In this document: positions 36,976 through 46,403 of the stretch, in pieces
Numbering within the stretch: the first letter of the stretch is position 1
Layout of the letters: each line of letters starts with the position of its first letter
Assembly (NCBI GenBank): GCA_963592435.1
Contig: CAVAWT010000003.1
Span: 1 to 64,000, forward strand
Direction of reading: 5' to 3'
Source of the DNA: Phoenicibacter sp963592435
Lineage (GTDB): Bacteria > Actinomycetota > Coriobacteriia > Coriobacteriales > Eggerthellaceae
Length of the DNA stretch: 64,000 nucleotides
Made by a program: the position numbers and the translations under genes
The notes under the pieces: model-generated
The model's input: the letters and a program-made list of their open reading frames with translations, nothing else
Database searches by the model: none
Told to the model about the DNA's origin: nothing

Positions 36976-38553
36976 TTGTCTGACTTGAGGTACATCTTTA
37001 GCATGATGGGAACTGGAAGACCATTTGCAAAGTGGGTTCCTGAAGGTACGAGGACAAAGGATAATGCTTGTGTTGTTTTTGACGGAACGAAAGTCATATA
37101 CGCGAGCGAATCGGAAAGACACACTCATCGCAGACATGATTATGAGACACCTTTCTTGGCGCTGGAAGCATTCAAAGATAATTTTTTTAGCGGTGGGTGC
37201 AATCTCGAGAAGCTGGAAAGCAACGATCCGAATGTTAGTCACCATTTGCATCACATCTATGAGGCCTTCTATCAAAGTGGATTTAAGGAAGCGGCAGTTT
37301 TGGTAAACGATGGACGCGGTAACGAAGGGGATTGTGTTACGTTTGCATACATGGAGGAAGGAGCAAAACCTCAAATCCTTAAAAAATTCAGCGACGACAA
37401 CTCGCCCTGCTTGCTTTACAACAAAGCTGCCTCAATTGTTCATGACCATAATTTTGCAGAAGGAAAATTCATGGGGCTCTCTGCTTATGGTAGGGACAAT
37501 GGGAAAGAATATATCAAATTCAATCGAATAACCAAACAGATCGAGACAGATGAAGCGCAGTTAATTGCTGACTTGGACCAGTGTTTAAAAGGACAAAATA
37601 AAGAAAAAGGGAGCGACCCAATGACGGCAAAGCATGTCGCTTTCACCGTCCAAGACAATTTTGAAAATGTTGTTGTCGAGCTCGTAAAACATCTTAAAGA
37701 ATTGCTCATCAAAAACGGTCTTGAGACCGAGAATCTTTGTTTGAGTGGCGGTGGCATTTTGAATTGTCCTGCGAACTCAAAAATCGTTGGGCTTGGACTT
37801 TTTAAACATTATTACGCTAGCCCTGAACCCTCTGATGGTTGTGCAGAATCAGTTGGAAGGGGACTAAAATTATTAGAGGAGAAAGGTGAGATTCTCAAGT
37901 CTAACCGCCTTGAAACTCCATATTTAGGAGCAACTTATTCAATTAAAAATTCTGAACTCAGTTTATACACCGAAGATCGACCCTTAAAGTTAATTTCTGA
38001 GGAGCTAAACAAAGGAAGCATCATTGCTTGGTACCAAGAGGGTGCAGAATTTGGCCCTAGGGCTTTGGGACACAGATCTTTCCTTGCTGACCCATCAACA
38101 ACTGGAATGTTTGACGCTCTAAACAAAGTTAAGGGAAGAGAATCTTGGCGACCCTTAGCTCCCATTGTCCCTGACAGGCTATTTAAACTCGTTTTTGATG
38201 CAGACAACACTGAGATGTGTGAATTTATGCTGAGAACGCTGACGATTAAGGATCAATGGAGAGACAAACTAAAAGCAGTTTGTCATTGTGATGGTTCGAC
38301 ACGACCGCAAATTTTGAAGCGAGAATTAAATCCAATCTTGTATGACCTGCTAATGACCTATTTTGAGAAAACCGGAATTCCTTGTCTTGTGAACACTTCT
38401 CTCAACATTAATGGTTTTCCAATTGTTGAGACCCCTTATGACTTTCGTTGCTTGGTAGAGGAGTTCTACTTCATGAGCGACATACCTCCAATAAAGTCAG
38501 TGTTGGTTAACAAAGATCAGATACAATTTGTATTGACTAAAGACACCAAGTAG
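36976..38553 (+). CDS. Carbamoyltransferase, NodU/TobZ family
   Basis: A 525-residue protein with the metal site intact: HHLHH (H89, H93) and D112 in VNDGRG, plus the PSDGCAES Asp of the Kae1-like domain. The C-terminal YrdC-like domain has GPRALGHRSFLADP, KGRESWRPLAPIVPD and SLNINGFPIVETPYD. The family moves carbamoyl from carbamoyl phosphate through carbamoyl-adenylate to a hydroxyl, often on a sugar. Its position after yfhO, rffA and a glycosyltransferase suggests carbamoylation of a surface glycan. The TTG start at 36976 follows GGGGTG by 7 nt. It is the intact paralogue of the gene at 939. Confidence 0.87.
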   Translation: MSDLRYIFSMMGTGRPFAKWVPEGTRTKDNACVVFDGTKVIYASESERHTHRRHDYETPFLALEAFKDNFFSGGCNLEKLESNDPNVSHHLHHIYEAFYQSGFKEAAVLVNDGRGNEGDCVTFAYMEEGAKPQILKKFSDDNSPCLLYNKAASIVHDHNFAEGKFMGLSAYGRDNGKEYIKFNRITKQIETDEAQLIADLDQCLKGQNKEKGSDPMTAKHVAFTVQDNFENVVVELVKHLKELLIKNGLETENLCLSGGGILNCPANSKIVGLGLFKHYYASPEPSDGCAESVGRGLKLLEEKGEILKSNRLETPYLGATYSIKNSELSLYTEDRPLKLISEELNKGSIIAWYQEGAEFGPRALGHRSFLADPSTTGMFDALNKVKGRESWRPLAPIVPDRLFKLVFDADNTEMCEFMLRTLTIKDQWRDKLKAVCHCDGSTRPQILKRELNPILYDLLMTYFEKTGIPCLVNTSLNINGFPIVETPYDFRCLVEEFYFMSDIPPIKSVLVNKDQIQFVLTKDTK

Positions 38554-38850
38554 GGAATCCAACATCTGTCAGTTTGTTCTTACTCTCCATTCCGCTCTTA
38601 TATAGTCAAAAGCAAAGAGTTAGTTGCTCAATTCCGAACTGAGAAGAGAAGCACAACTGTGCGCAGTTATCAAGTCTCATAGGCACCCACGATCTCGAAA
38701 AGGCTTCTCTGCCTTTACAGGCTTGGAAAGCATCGAAGCGCAAAACAAACATCCATACCTCGAACCCCTACGTTGGCATTCCAGAAGCAGGAAAAGACAA
38801 GTTGCCGTTTAATACTGCAAGAATTGGTAATTAGTTGGTAAAATGTATGT
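38554..38850. other. Intergenic stretch without a supported gene
   Basis: About 300 bases between the carbamoyltransferase and the MurE-like gene. A 62-codon open frame (38624-38812) has no ribosome site and resembles nothing I know. No clear terminator, repeat or RNA is seen. Confidence 0.6.
38839..38850 (+). promoter_or_regulatory. Possible leaderless promoter of the MurE-like gene
   Basis: TAAAAT at 38839-38844 ends 6 nt before the ATG at 38851, and no ribosome site is present. A -35 box is not convincing. Confidence 0.35.
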
Positions 38851-40260
38851 ATGAATTGCGACTTTAAGGAAAAAATTGAAGAGGCCATTCTTGCCAACCA
38901 TGTGAAGGGCGCCTTTTGCGACTCGAGACTTGTTGAGCCGAACAGTCTTTTTGTCTGCAAAGGAAAAAACTTTAAAAAAGAATACCTCTTGGCAGGCATT
39001 AACCGTGGAGCAAAAATTGCGCTTGCGCCCGCTGAAATGGAACTGCCAGAAGTTAACATTCCCATCATTCGCGCAGAAGACATTCGCAAAGCCCAAGCAA
39101 AGGCATCAAAAATTGCATGGGGAAGACCAGACGAAAAGCTGGCAATTGTTGGAATCACTGGCACAAAAGGAAAAACCACGGTTGCCACATTCGTTGAACA
39201 TGCAATTACAGAATGTTTAGACACCAAATGTGGGTTCATTGGCACACACAGAGTGTTTGATGGGAAAAGCACTTTTGAGCCACCGAACACAACGCCTGAA
39301 CCACCTGACCTCTACCGCTTTTTACACACAATGGACAAAAACGGATGCACGCATTGCGTGATGGAAGTGTCGTCGCAAGGCTTAAAGTACGATCGAGTTT
39401 TAGGTCTCGATTTAAACGTGGCAGCCATCACAAATGTTGGAATCGACCACATCGCTCCAGTTGAGCATCCGACCTTAGAAGATTACGTTTCCTCTAAATT
39501 TAAAATTGCTGAACTTACTGATGATCTTGTTGTTGGCAAACATCTGCCTCTTTGCGAAGAAGTCGAAGAACTTTGCGTGTCCGAGATGGAAAAACTTAAA
39601 GAACACAATGTCACTTATTTCGATATGCCTAAAAGAAAGCTACCTCTCCAACTATTAGGCGACACTAACCAAAGAAATGCCGAATGTGCGCTAAAAATCT
39701 GCGAAGTTCTGGGACTTGATGAAAGTAAAGCAACAAAATCAATTTGCAACACAAAAGTTCCAGGACGAATGGAGGTTTTTAAAAGCGAAGATGGTCGACT
39801 CGTTGGCGTTGTTGACTACGCACACACGCTGGAGTCCTACAGACTCTTCTTTCATGACATCAAAGCGCAATTTCCAGAATACTACACAATTGCCTACTTT
39901 GGCGTTAGTGGCGGAAAAGCACTGCAACGATACGTCGACTTGCCTCAAACCGCTGCAAAATTCTGTGACTACATCGTTATAACAAGCGATGACCCTGGCA
40001 CAGAAGACCCCGCCGAGGTTGTGGAAAAGTGCGCTTCCAATGTGCCAAAAAACGTCCCCTTTGAAAAGGTAGTCCTGCGAGATGAAGCCTGTGAACGCGC
40101 GTTTGAGCTGGCAAAAAAAAAGATTGCTGAAGGCGAAAAGGTGTGTGTTTGTGCACTTGGCAAAGGCAATGAATCGGTCTGCGTGTGCACTTCAGGAGAC
40201 ATCCCAATTGTTCCAGATAGTGAGAATGTTAAAAAGCATGTGCTTGCACATCAGTGGTAG
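38851..40260 (+). CDS. murE: UDP-N-acetylmuramyl-tripeptide synthetase (MurE-like)
   Basis: A 469-residue Mur ligase: N-terminal UDP-binding domain, ATP loop GITGTKGKTTVATFV near residue 105, NTTPEPPDLYRFLHTM and CVMEVSSQGL in the central domain, then GDTNQRNAECALKI and VVDYAHTLESY. It adds the third residue of the stem peptide. Where DAP-type enzymes have DNPR, this reads DDPGTEDP, closer to the DNPANDDP-type stretch of Lys-type enzymes, so lysine or ornithine is likelier than DAP. A few MurE-like proteins have other roles; the nearby wall genes favour the stem-peptide role. Confidence 0.82.
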   Translation: MNCDFKEKIEEAILANHVKGAFCDSRLVEPNSLFVCKGKNFKKEYLLAGINRGAKIALAPAEMELPEVNIPIIRAEDIRKAQAKASKIAWGRPDEKLAIVGITGTKGKTTVATFVEHAITECLDTKCGFIGTHRVFDGKSTFEPPNTTPEPPDLYRFLHTMDKNGCTHCVMEVSSQGLKYDRVLGLDLNVAAITNVGIDHIAPVEHPTLEDYVSSKFKIAELTDDLVVGKHLPLCEEVEELCVSEMEKLKEHNVTYFDMPKRKLPLQLLGDTNQRNAECALKICEVLGLDESKATKSICNTKVPGRMEVFKSEDGRLVGVVDYAHTLESYRLFFHDIKAQFPEYYTIAYFGVSGGKALQRYVDLPQTAAKFCDYIVITSDDPGTEDPAEVVEKCASNVPKNVPFEKVVLRDEACERAFELAKKKIAEGEKVCVCALGKGNESVCVCTSGDIPIVPDSENVKKHVLAHQW

Positions 40261-40299
40261 AATATTTTTTTAACTTAGCCCAAGGAGATAAACAATAAA

Positions 40300-42141
40300 A
40301 TGTGTGGATTTGTTGGTTTTACTGGCAATGTTCAAAACAGAGAATGCATTATTAAAAAGATGGCAGACAGAATTGCTCACCGCGGACCAGATGGTGAGGG
40401 TTTCTATCTCTCTGACAGTGGAGAATTGCCTGTTGCACTTGGCCACAGACGCCTTTCAATTATCGACTTAAATGAGGGCGACCAACCGATATTTAATGAA
40501 TACAAGACGCTCGTTATCGTGTTCAACGGAGAGATATACAACTTCAAGGAACTTCGCACACAACTAAAAAATAATGGTCACCAATTCGCAACAAACAGTG
40601 ACACAGAGGTTATAATCCATGGATATGAACAATGGGGAGAGCATGTTGTTGACCACCTCCGAGGAATGTTTGCTTTTGTTATTTATGACAGCGTGAATGA
40701 TGAGATTTTCGCGGCGCGTGATCACTTTGGAATTAAGCCTTTTTATTACACAATAACTGAAAAAGGNNNNNNNNNNNNNNNNNNNNNNNNNNNNNNNNNN
40801 NNNNNNNNNNNNNNNNNNNNNNNNNNNNNNNNNNNNNNNNNNNNNNNNNNNNNNNNNNNNNNNNNNNNNNNNNNNNNNNNNNNNNNNNNNNNNNNNNNNN
40901 NNNNNNNNNNNNNNNNNNNNNNNNNNNNNNNNNNNNNNNNNNNNNNNNNNNNNNNNNNNNNNNNNNNNNNNNNNNNNNNNNNNNNNNNNNNNNNNNNNNN
41001 NNNNNNNNNNNNNNNNNNNNNNNNNNNNNNNNNNNNNNNNNNNNNNNNNNNNNNNNNNNNNNNNNNNNNNNNNNNNNNNNNNNNNNNNNNNNNNNNNNNN
41101 GTTGATTCATCATATGTCACGGCAGTTCAGCACCCAAACAAGACGTTCTCCGTTGGTTTCCCTGGAGGGAAGGAATTTGACGAGACAACAGATGCCAAAA
41201 ACCTATCAGACATCCTTGGAATTGAAAACTCTATTATTCACCTAACACCAGATGATTGCATGAACATTGTCGAAAAGGTGCAATATCATTTGGATGAACC
41301 CAATGCGAACCTTTCAACATTGCCACTTTTCTACCTTTCAAAATTGGCTTCTGATCAGGTAAAAGTTGTTCTTTCGGGCGAAGGTGCAGACGAAATTTTC
41401 GCAGGATATGACTGGTATGTTGATTCCGATTTAACAAGGAAATACAAACATTTGCCTGCAAGTTTCAGGCGCGGTGTTGCAAATTGGGCGCGTAAAAGAA
41501 ACTACTTCAAAGGACAGGGTTTCTTGGAAAAAGCTAGCGGCAGGCCTGAAGACTACTTCATTGGCCATGCGCTCGTGTTTGAGACGCAAGACGCACCACG
41601 ATTCTTAAAGCCGAAATATGCCAACGGTGCAACAGTTCGCAGTTACACAGACCCAATTTATGCTCAAGCACAAAATTTATGCGAACTTGAAAAGAAACAA
41701 TACCTCGATTTTCACATGTGGCTACAAGGTGACATTCTGCTCAAAGCCGACAAAATGAGCATGAGCCATTCTCTTGAACTTCGTGTTCCGTTCCTTGACA
41801 AGGAAATTGTTCGGTTTGCTGGGCAAATTCAACCGAGCTACAAGGTTTCTGGCGACACCTCAAAAGCAGTTCTTCGCGCAGCGTCAAAAAAGTCACTTCC
41901 TCAAGAATGGGTCAAACGCCCTAAAAAGGGATTCCCTGTTCCAATCAAAAATTGGCTTCGAGAAGAAAAGTATTACACACAGGCACATGATTTAATTGCA
42001 ACAGACGTGGCAACAGAATTTTTTGACGTTGACAAATTGTTGCAACTTTTAGAAGACCACAAAAACGGTGTTGCTAACAACCATCGCAAAATTTGGACAG
42101 TGATGGTGTTTTTAGCTTGGCACAAAGCATTCTTTGAGTAA
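40300..42141 (+). CDS. asnB: Asparagine synthetase (glutamine-hydrolysing), interrupted by an assembly gap
   Basis: The N-terminal glutaminase domain starts MCGFVGFTG, with the Cys nucleophile exposed after Met removal, and has RIAHRGPDGEGFY, GHRRLSIIDL and FNGEIYNF. The run of N (334 bases) hides the start of the synthetase domain; the frame resumes at VDSSYVTA, the tail of the SGGVDSS loop. LSGEGADEIFAGYDWY and LELRVPFLDKEIV follow. With the gap as drawn it is 613 residues and in frame, a normal length. It makes asparagine from aspartate and glutamine. Given the D-Asp genes nearby it could instead be an AsnH-like enzyme that amidates D-Asp in peptidoglycan. Confidence 0.9.
   Translation: MCGFVGFTGNVQNRECIIKKMADRIAHRGPDGEGFYLSDSGELPVALGHRRLSIIDLNEGDQPIFNEYKTLVIVFNGEIYNFKELRTQLKNNGHQFATNSDTEVIIHGYEQWGEHVVDHLRGMFAFVIYDSVNDEIFAARDHFGIKPFYYTITEKXXXXXXXXXXXXXXXXXXXXXXXXXXXXXXXXXXXXXXXXXXXXXXXXXXXXXXXXXXXXXXXXXXXXXXXXXXXXXXXXXXXXXXXXXXXXXXXXXXXXXXXXXXXXXXXXVDSSYVTAVQHPNKTFSVGFPGGKEFDETTDAKNLSDILGIENSIIHLTPDDCMNIVEKVQYHLDEPNANLSTLPLFYLSKLASDQVKVVLSGEGADEIFAGYDWYVDSDLTRKYKHLPASFRRGVANWARKRNYFKGQGFLEKASGRPEDYFIGHALVFETQDAPRFLKPKYANGATVRSYTDPIYAQAQNLCELEKKQYLDFHMWLQGDILLKADKMSMSHSLELRVPFLDKEIVRFAGQIQPSYKVSGDTSKAVLRAASKKSLPQEWVKRPKKGFPVPIKNWLREEKYYTQAHDLIATDVATEFFDVDKLLQLLEDHKNGVANNHRKIWTVMVFLAWHKAFFE
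40767..41100. other. Assembly gap (334 N) inside asnB
   Basis: A run of unknown bases. It covers about 111 codons, a plausible size for the missing part of an AsnB protein, but the true length is unknown. Confidence 0.99.
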
Positions 42142-42146
42142 AAAAC

Positions 42147-42758
42147 CTAGGCTAACTTTTCGCGAAGTTGCTCGCAGGCTCGTGCTCTGTGAGAGATTTT
42201 GTTTTTCTCCTCAGCTGGCACCTCGCCAAATGTTTTTTTGAAGTCGTATTCTTCAGGATAGAAAATTGGATCGTATCCAAAGCCATCAACGCCCACGGGT
42301 TCAAAGCCAACTCGCCCATAAACTCTGCCTTCAACCGAAATTTCGTTTCCTTTTTCGTCGATAAAAACGAGTGCGCAAGAAAAATGAGCGGTTCTCTCTT
42401 CAAAAGGGACACCGTCTAATTTTGCGAAGAGTTTTTTGTTGATTGCCTCCTGCCCTGCACCAACACCAGCGTACCTCGCAGAAACAACCCCAGGTTCACC
42501 GTTAAGTGCATCGACTGAAATGCCAGAGTCATCAGCCAAAACGCAGGCCTCAATGCCTCGTTGTTTGCATTCCTCAAAAGCTGCACACGCTTTAATTTGC
42601 GCATTACCAATAAACGTTGTTGCGTCTTCTTCAGGGTCACTCTTTAATCCTGCTTCAGCCATAGTTTCTAAGGAATAGTCTGGCAAATTAAGCATTGTTT
42701 CAAGCTCTTCAGCCTTGTGTGCGTTTGAAGTTGCAACAATCACCCTATGCATTTTCAC
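42147..42758 (-). CDS. rdgB: XTP/dITP pyrophosphatase (RdgB/HAM1)
   Basis: A 203-residue enzyme with the family start VATSNAHKAEELETML, the catalytic region FIGNAQIKACAA, VLADDSGISVDALNGEPGVVSARYAG and GFGYDPIFYPEE. It removes deaminated purine nucleotides (ITP, XTP, dITP) from the pool. It overlaps the end of the murI gene by four bases, so the two are co-transcribed. Confidence 0.95.
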   Translation of the reverse strand: MKMHRVIVATSNAHKAEELETMLNLPDYSLETMAEAGLKSDPEEDATTFIGNAQIKACAAFEECKQRGIEACVLADDSGISVDALNGEPGVVSARYAGVGAGQEAINKKLFAKLDGVPFEERTAHFSCALVFIDEKGNEISVEGRVYGRVGFEPVGVDGFGYDPIFYPEEYDFKKTFGEVPAEEKNKISHRARACEQLREKLA

Positions 42759-43591
42759 TCTCCATCAAAACTCTTAAACTCAACATCAGTGATTTCATAT
42801 TCCATGATGCGCGATGCAATGCGGTTTCGGAGTTCAACATCCTCTCCACTTGTGACAAAACGTAAATGACCACGTTCTTTTGAATCTGACAACTCTCCCC
42901 TGCGCTCAAGGATTTCATGAACGTCGCGCGCAGTCTCTTCACTTGAATTCACCAAAACTGTGTCATCATCAAAACAGGCTTTTATCTCTTGATAGAGAAG
43001 AGGATAATGAGTGCATCCAAGAACAATTGTGTCAACGTCACTTCCTATGAGCGGTGAGAGTTCATCCATCACGCGCGCCTGACGGACATCAAGTGCTTCG
43101 ATGTATTCCTGAACAAGTTCGTCTTCCACAAGTTGCACAAGACCAGGAGTTGGAAGCGAGAGCACCTTGACACCACCGTCAAGACTCGTAATTGCCTTCA
43201 AATAAGCCCCGCTGGCGATTGTGCCAACAGTTCCAATAACGCCAACCTTGCGAGAATATGTTGCTTCAACGGCCGCCCGTGCTCCTGGCATAACGACGCC
43301 AACCACAGGCACAGAGACCGTCTGCTGACACGCTGCAAGACCAGCAGCAGTAGCAGTGTTGCAAGCTATAACGATGAGCTTGCATCCCAGCGAATCAAGC
43401 CAGCGAACAATTTGCAAACTGAAATGTTTCACTTCCTCGGGGTCGCGCGGACCATAAGGACACCGACCTGAGTCCCCAAAAAAAATAATGTCTTCGAAAG
43501 GCAACTTCTGTTGCAAAGTCTTTGCAACAGTCAATCCTCCAAAGCCAGAGTCAAAGACTCCAATTGGAGCGTTTTTGTTAATAGTGAACAA
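42755..43591 (-). CDS. murI: Glutamate racemase
   Basis: A 278-residue racemase. The two catalytic cysteines lie in VIACNTATAAGL and VLGCTHYPLL, and the start IGVFDSGFGGLTVAKTL is standard. It supplies D-glutamate for the peptidoglycan stem. Its first 14 bases overlap the end of the L,D-transpeptidase gene, and rdgB overlaps its end by four bases. Confidence 0.96.
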   Translation of the reverse strand: MFTINKNAPIGVFDSGFGGLTVAKTLQQKLPFEDIIFFGDSGRCPYGPRDPEEVKHFSLQIVRWLDSLGCKLIVIACNTATAAGLAACQQTVSVPVVGVVMPGARAAVEATYSRKVGVIGTVGTIASGAYLKAITSLDGGVKVLSLPTPGLVQLVEDELVQEYIEALDVRQARVMDELSPLIGSDVDTIVLGCTHYPLLYQEIKACFDDDTVLVNSSEETARDVHEILERRGELSDSKERGHLRFVTSGEDVELRNRIASRIMEYEITDVEFKSFDGE

Positions 43592-45098
43592 TTACACAAT
43601 CTCCAACTTGACAAAGGTCGTAAATCGATGCGGCTTTATCAGTCGGGAGGTTAACGCAACCGTGTGACCAATTGTGAATCGTGTAGGCCACGCTTCCAAA
43701 ATAGGACTGCCAATTCGCATCATGGAGACCGTAGTTATTGTTAATGAAAGGCATCCAGTAGGCAACAACGCTCTCCCACTCTGGCACACCATTCTTAAGG
43801 GGTCCTTTTAAAGTCTCATTCGTTCGTTTCGCATTAATCTTCCACACTCCCGTCGGAGTTTTGTCCTCGTTTGTTGGATCGCCAGAGACAATGTCTGTCT
43901 CCCAAATCAGGCTCCCATTATCATACATGTAGGCGTGTTGCTCTGTCAGGTCAACGTCAATCCATCTGCCACCCCAGTCAGCTTGGCCTTTCGGGACAAG
44001 AACATTCGCTGACTGTGTCACATTCACGCTAATTGGAGACGTTGAACCTGCATTGACTCCGCTGATAATTTGATCAGCCAACCCTGAGCCGTCCGCCTCC
44101 CAACCATAGGTGCCACCACTCACAGTAAAAGTTTTGTTGCCACTTGGACGAGTGTAGGTGCGCTCAGATCCGACCGTATTACAACCTTCGGCAATTCCAT
44201 ATGCCCACGAATTTACACTGTCAGAATTGAGCGAAACGTTTAGATTTTCGTCCACGGAAATCCAATCTTTCAGCACTGAACCACTAACTGTTGCCGCAAC
44301 AGTGTCGCCCATCATTATTTTAAAATTAGCTTTACCATATTCATTTGCCTGCTTGAGCGCACTATCCCACCGAGCGTCTGTCTTTAAAATGTTAGGCTTA
44401 ATATATTGATCACTTCCAACAAAAACACTGCTACCCATAGAAACGATTTCGTTAGTAATTAATTCTTCCACAGACTTTGCGTCAATTTTCGTCCCATACG
44501 TTTCTGATTCGACAACAAAGGCGGACCCTGCCTCGTTCCATGCTAGGTGGGCATCCACCGAATCGATTTTCTCTTCATTCACCTCATCGACGTGTTGCTG
44601 AACTATTGTGCCCAGATTCCCTTGAGACAGATTTGCTGAAATTTCCTTTGAATAATCATGCGAATTAAGCATTTCCAAAGGCCACTGCCAGGTGTCAACA
44701 TTTGAAAGAGCATCTTTAACAATTTTGTTAGTATCAGCGCTAATACCTGCACTTGCAGCATCAATTTTGAAATTTAAATCTGAACCTGTTACAGTAATAG
44801 AAAACGTCTCGAAATTAGAAGTCAACTCTTTCTCAACCGCATCAGCTGTCTTTAATGAAACATCAAAAGAAGAAATTTTAGAATTCGGCATAAACATGAA
44901 GGTGAAAAGCCACACACCTAAAAGGTACACAACAGCAATAATTGCAAGAACAACGCCAAAAAAAATCAAAAGACCTCTTGAACCCTTGTGCTTTTTAGGA
45001 ATCTCAGTATATTGATTAGGATCAAACGCTGGCTTAACGTTTGAACCCCCTTGGGCATAGGAATCAGTTTGCGTTGTTTGCTTAACATGCTTTGGCAT
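43578..45098 (-). CDS. L,D-transpeptidase with YkuD domain and PG-binding modules
   Basis: A 506-residue protein anchored by one N-terminal membrane helix (about 42-70). A long central part (about 75-375) with two related modules resembles the PG_binding_4 domains of Ldt(fm)-type enzymes. The C-terminal YkuD domain has the catalytic motif IHNWSHGCVNLP, whose Cys attacks the stem tetrapeptide. It makes 3-3 cross-links or anchors proteins in the wall, independent of penicillin-binding proteins. The architecture matches the Enterococcus faecium enzyme. The murI gene overlaps its end. Confidence 0.92.
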   Translation of the reverse strand: MPKHVKQTTQTDSYAQGGSNVKPAFDPNQYTEIPKKHKGSRGLLIFFGVVLAIIAVVYLLGVWLFTFMFMPNSKISSFDVSLKTADAVEKELTSNFETFSITVTGSDLNFKIDAASAGISADTNKIVKDALSNVDTWQWPLEMLNSHDYSKEISANLSQGNLGTIVQQHVDEVNEEKIDSVDAHLAWNEAGSAFVVESETYGTKIDAKSVEELITNEIVSMGSSVFVGSDQYIKPNILKTDARWDSALKQANEYGKANFKIMMGDTVAATVSGSVLKDWISVDENLNVSLNSDSVNSWAYGIAEGCNTVGSERTYTRPSGNKTFTVSGGTYGWEADGSGLADQIISGVNAGSTSPISVNVTQSANVLVPKGQADWGGRWIDVDLTEQHAYMYDNGSLIWETDIVSGDPTNEDKTPTGVWKINAKRTNETLKGPLKNGVPEWESVVAYWMPFINNNYGLHDANWQSYFGSVAYTIHNWSHGCVNLPTDKAASIYDLCQVGDCVIVHY

Positions 45099-45185
45099 CT
45101 AAAAGTTGCTTTCTTTCGTGGTTAACATTAACACAATAATGATATAACAAACTGCAGACAGTTGGTGCGAAATAACACGTAAACG

Positions 45186-46331
45186 TTACCCAATTAATGC
45201 CTGAAATGTAGCTAGGTCATATGACCCATTAATCCTAACACGCGGAAGCGCCATTGTGTTGTCGCCTTGTTTGATTGAGCGATTCTCGATTGTGAAAGCG
45301 CACTCGACTCCTGCCTGCGCCAAAGCCTTTTGTGCAGTTTCATTGTTGTCGCCAAAAGGATATGCATATGCTTGTTTGTTTCCCAAAAGCTCGACAGCCG
45401 TTTGCTGATCTTTCAGAATTTCATCAAACGAACATGCGTGGATTCTGCCACCTCTGCCGACGTTGCTTCCCGCTTGATGCATTGCATAGGAGTGCGATTG
45501 ATATTGGACGTATTTGCTCGGATTGTTGAAAACTTTTTCTTTAGCGTCATCGTTGTTGCAAATGATAAACGCTGTTGCTGGAACTTGAAGTTCATTAAAA
45601 ATTGGAAGTCCCGACTCCAAAAACTCTGGCTTACCATCGTCGAATGTGAAAATAACGCATTTAAAGGGCAAGGTTTTCTTGCCATTAACAAACGCTACGA
45701 GCTCCTCATACGAAGGATAATAAAAATTTTGCTCCTTCGTCCATGCAACTTCCTGACGGAGTAGCGATGCCTCGATCCAGTTGTTGTCCAAATCATCAGG
45801 CTTGTTAGTTTCATCATACACGTAGTGATACATCAAAACTGGCACTGCCGTTGCATTTCCACCTTCGAACGAATCAACAACACTCACCTTTCGAGTTGCC
45901 GTATTAACTTTTCCAGCATCACTTGTTGCTGTGTATTTAATCTCATAATTGCCTGTTTTTGAAGTGTCGACGCTTCCTTCAATGCTAATGTTTGAAATGT
46001 TGGTCTTGTTCACTGAATCAACAGCATGAGCTCCAGCCTCAATGTATTCCTCTCCTTTCAAAACGAGAGTTTCTTCGTCTCCAAAAAGCGTTATAACAAC
46101 ATCTGAACTTTCTTGAACATCACTAGCTTTGTCTTTAGTCACAACTTCATTTGGAGCAAGCGAATCTTGAGGAGCTTCTTTAACGGTGGGTTTCTGAGTC
46201 AAGTTAACAAAGGCAAAAACACCAACCACAAGAACGCAACAAACAACCACTGCGCCAATTATCATGCGCTTACGCTTTTGCCTGCGTCGCATTTCTGCAA
46301 TATATAATGCTCTGTCATAATGGTTTGCCAT
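45186..46331 (-). CDS. Membrane-anchored polysaccharide deacetylase with DUF5011-like domain
   Basis: A 381-residue protein. An N-terminal basic stretch and one membrane helix (about 23-46) anchor it. An Ig-like DUF5011-type domain (about 80-152; LKGEEYIEAGAHAVD, VDTSKTGNYEIKYTATSDAGKVNTATRKV) precedes the NodB deacetylase domain, with VPVLMYHYV, the metal Asp in IFTFDDG, and AYPFGDNN. It is likely to deacetylate peptidoglycan or a surface glycan outside the cell. No ribosome site is seen before the ATG. Confidence 0.88.
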   Translation of the reverse strand: MANHYDRALYIAEMRRRQKRKRMIIGAVVVCCVLVVGVFAFVNLTQKPTVKEAPQDSLAPNEVVTKDKASDVQESSDVVITLFGDEETLVLKGEEYIEAGAHAVDSVNKTNISNISIEGSVDTSKTGNYEIKYTATSDAGKVNTATRKVSVVDSFEGGNATAVPVLMYHYVYDETNKPDDLDNNWIEASLLRQEVAWTKEQNFYYPSYEELVAFVNGKKTLPFKCVIFTFDDGKPEFLESGLPIFNELQVPATAFIICNNDDAKEKVFNNPSKYVQYQSHSYAMHQAGSNVGRGGRIHACSFDEILKDQQTAVELLGNKQAYAYPFGDNNETAQKALAQAGVECAFTIENRSIKQGDNTMALPRVRINGSYDLATFQALIG

Positions 46332-46370
46332 TTTAAGATTTATTTTACCAAAACGCTCTTTAGAGTAAAA
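46332..46370 (-). promoter_or_regulatory. Possible leaderless promoter of the deacetylase gene
   Basis: On the minus strand TTTTAC (46370-46365), 17 bp, then TAAAAT (46347-46342), which ends 10 nt before the ATG at 46331. No ribosome site lies in the short interval. Confidence 0.35.
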
Positions 46371-46403
46371 TAACAGTTGTGTAAAATGTTCGAAAGGTTT
46401 TAA

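Noticed and set aside
38624..38812. A 62-codon Arg-rich frame between carbamoyltransferase and murE
   Set aside because: No ribosome site, no recognisable family, and composition unlike the neighbouring genes; reported only as an intergenic stretch.
40733..41120. Minus-strand frames across the N run
   Set aside because: They consist almost only of unknown residues and are artefacts of the gap, as are those at 47246-47719.
45330..45764. A 144-codon plus-strand frame
   Set aside because: Antisense to the deacetylase gene, no ribosome site and no recognisable motif.
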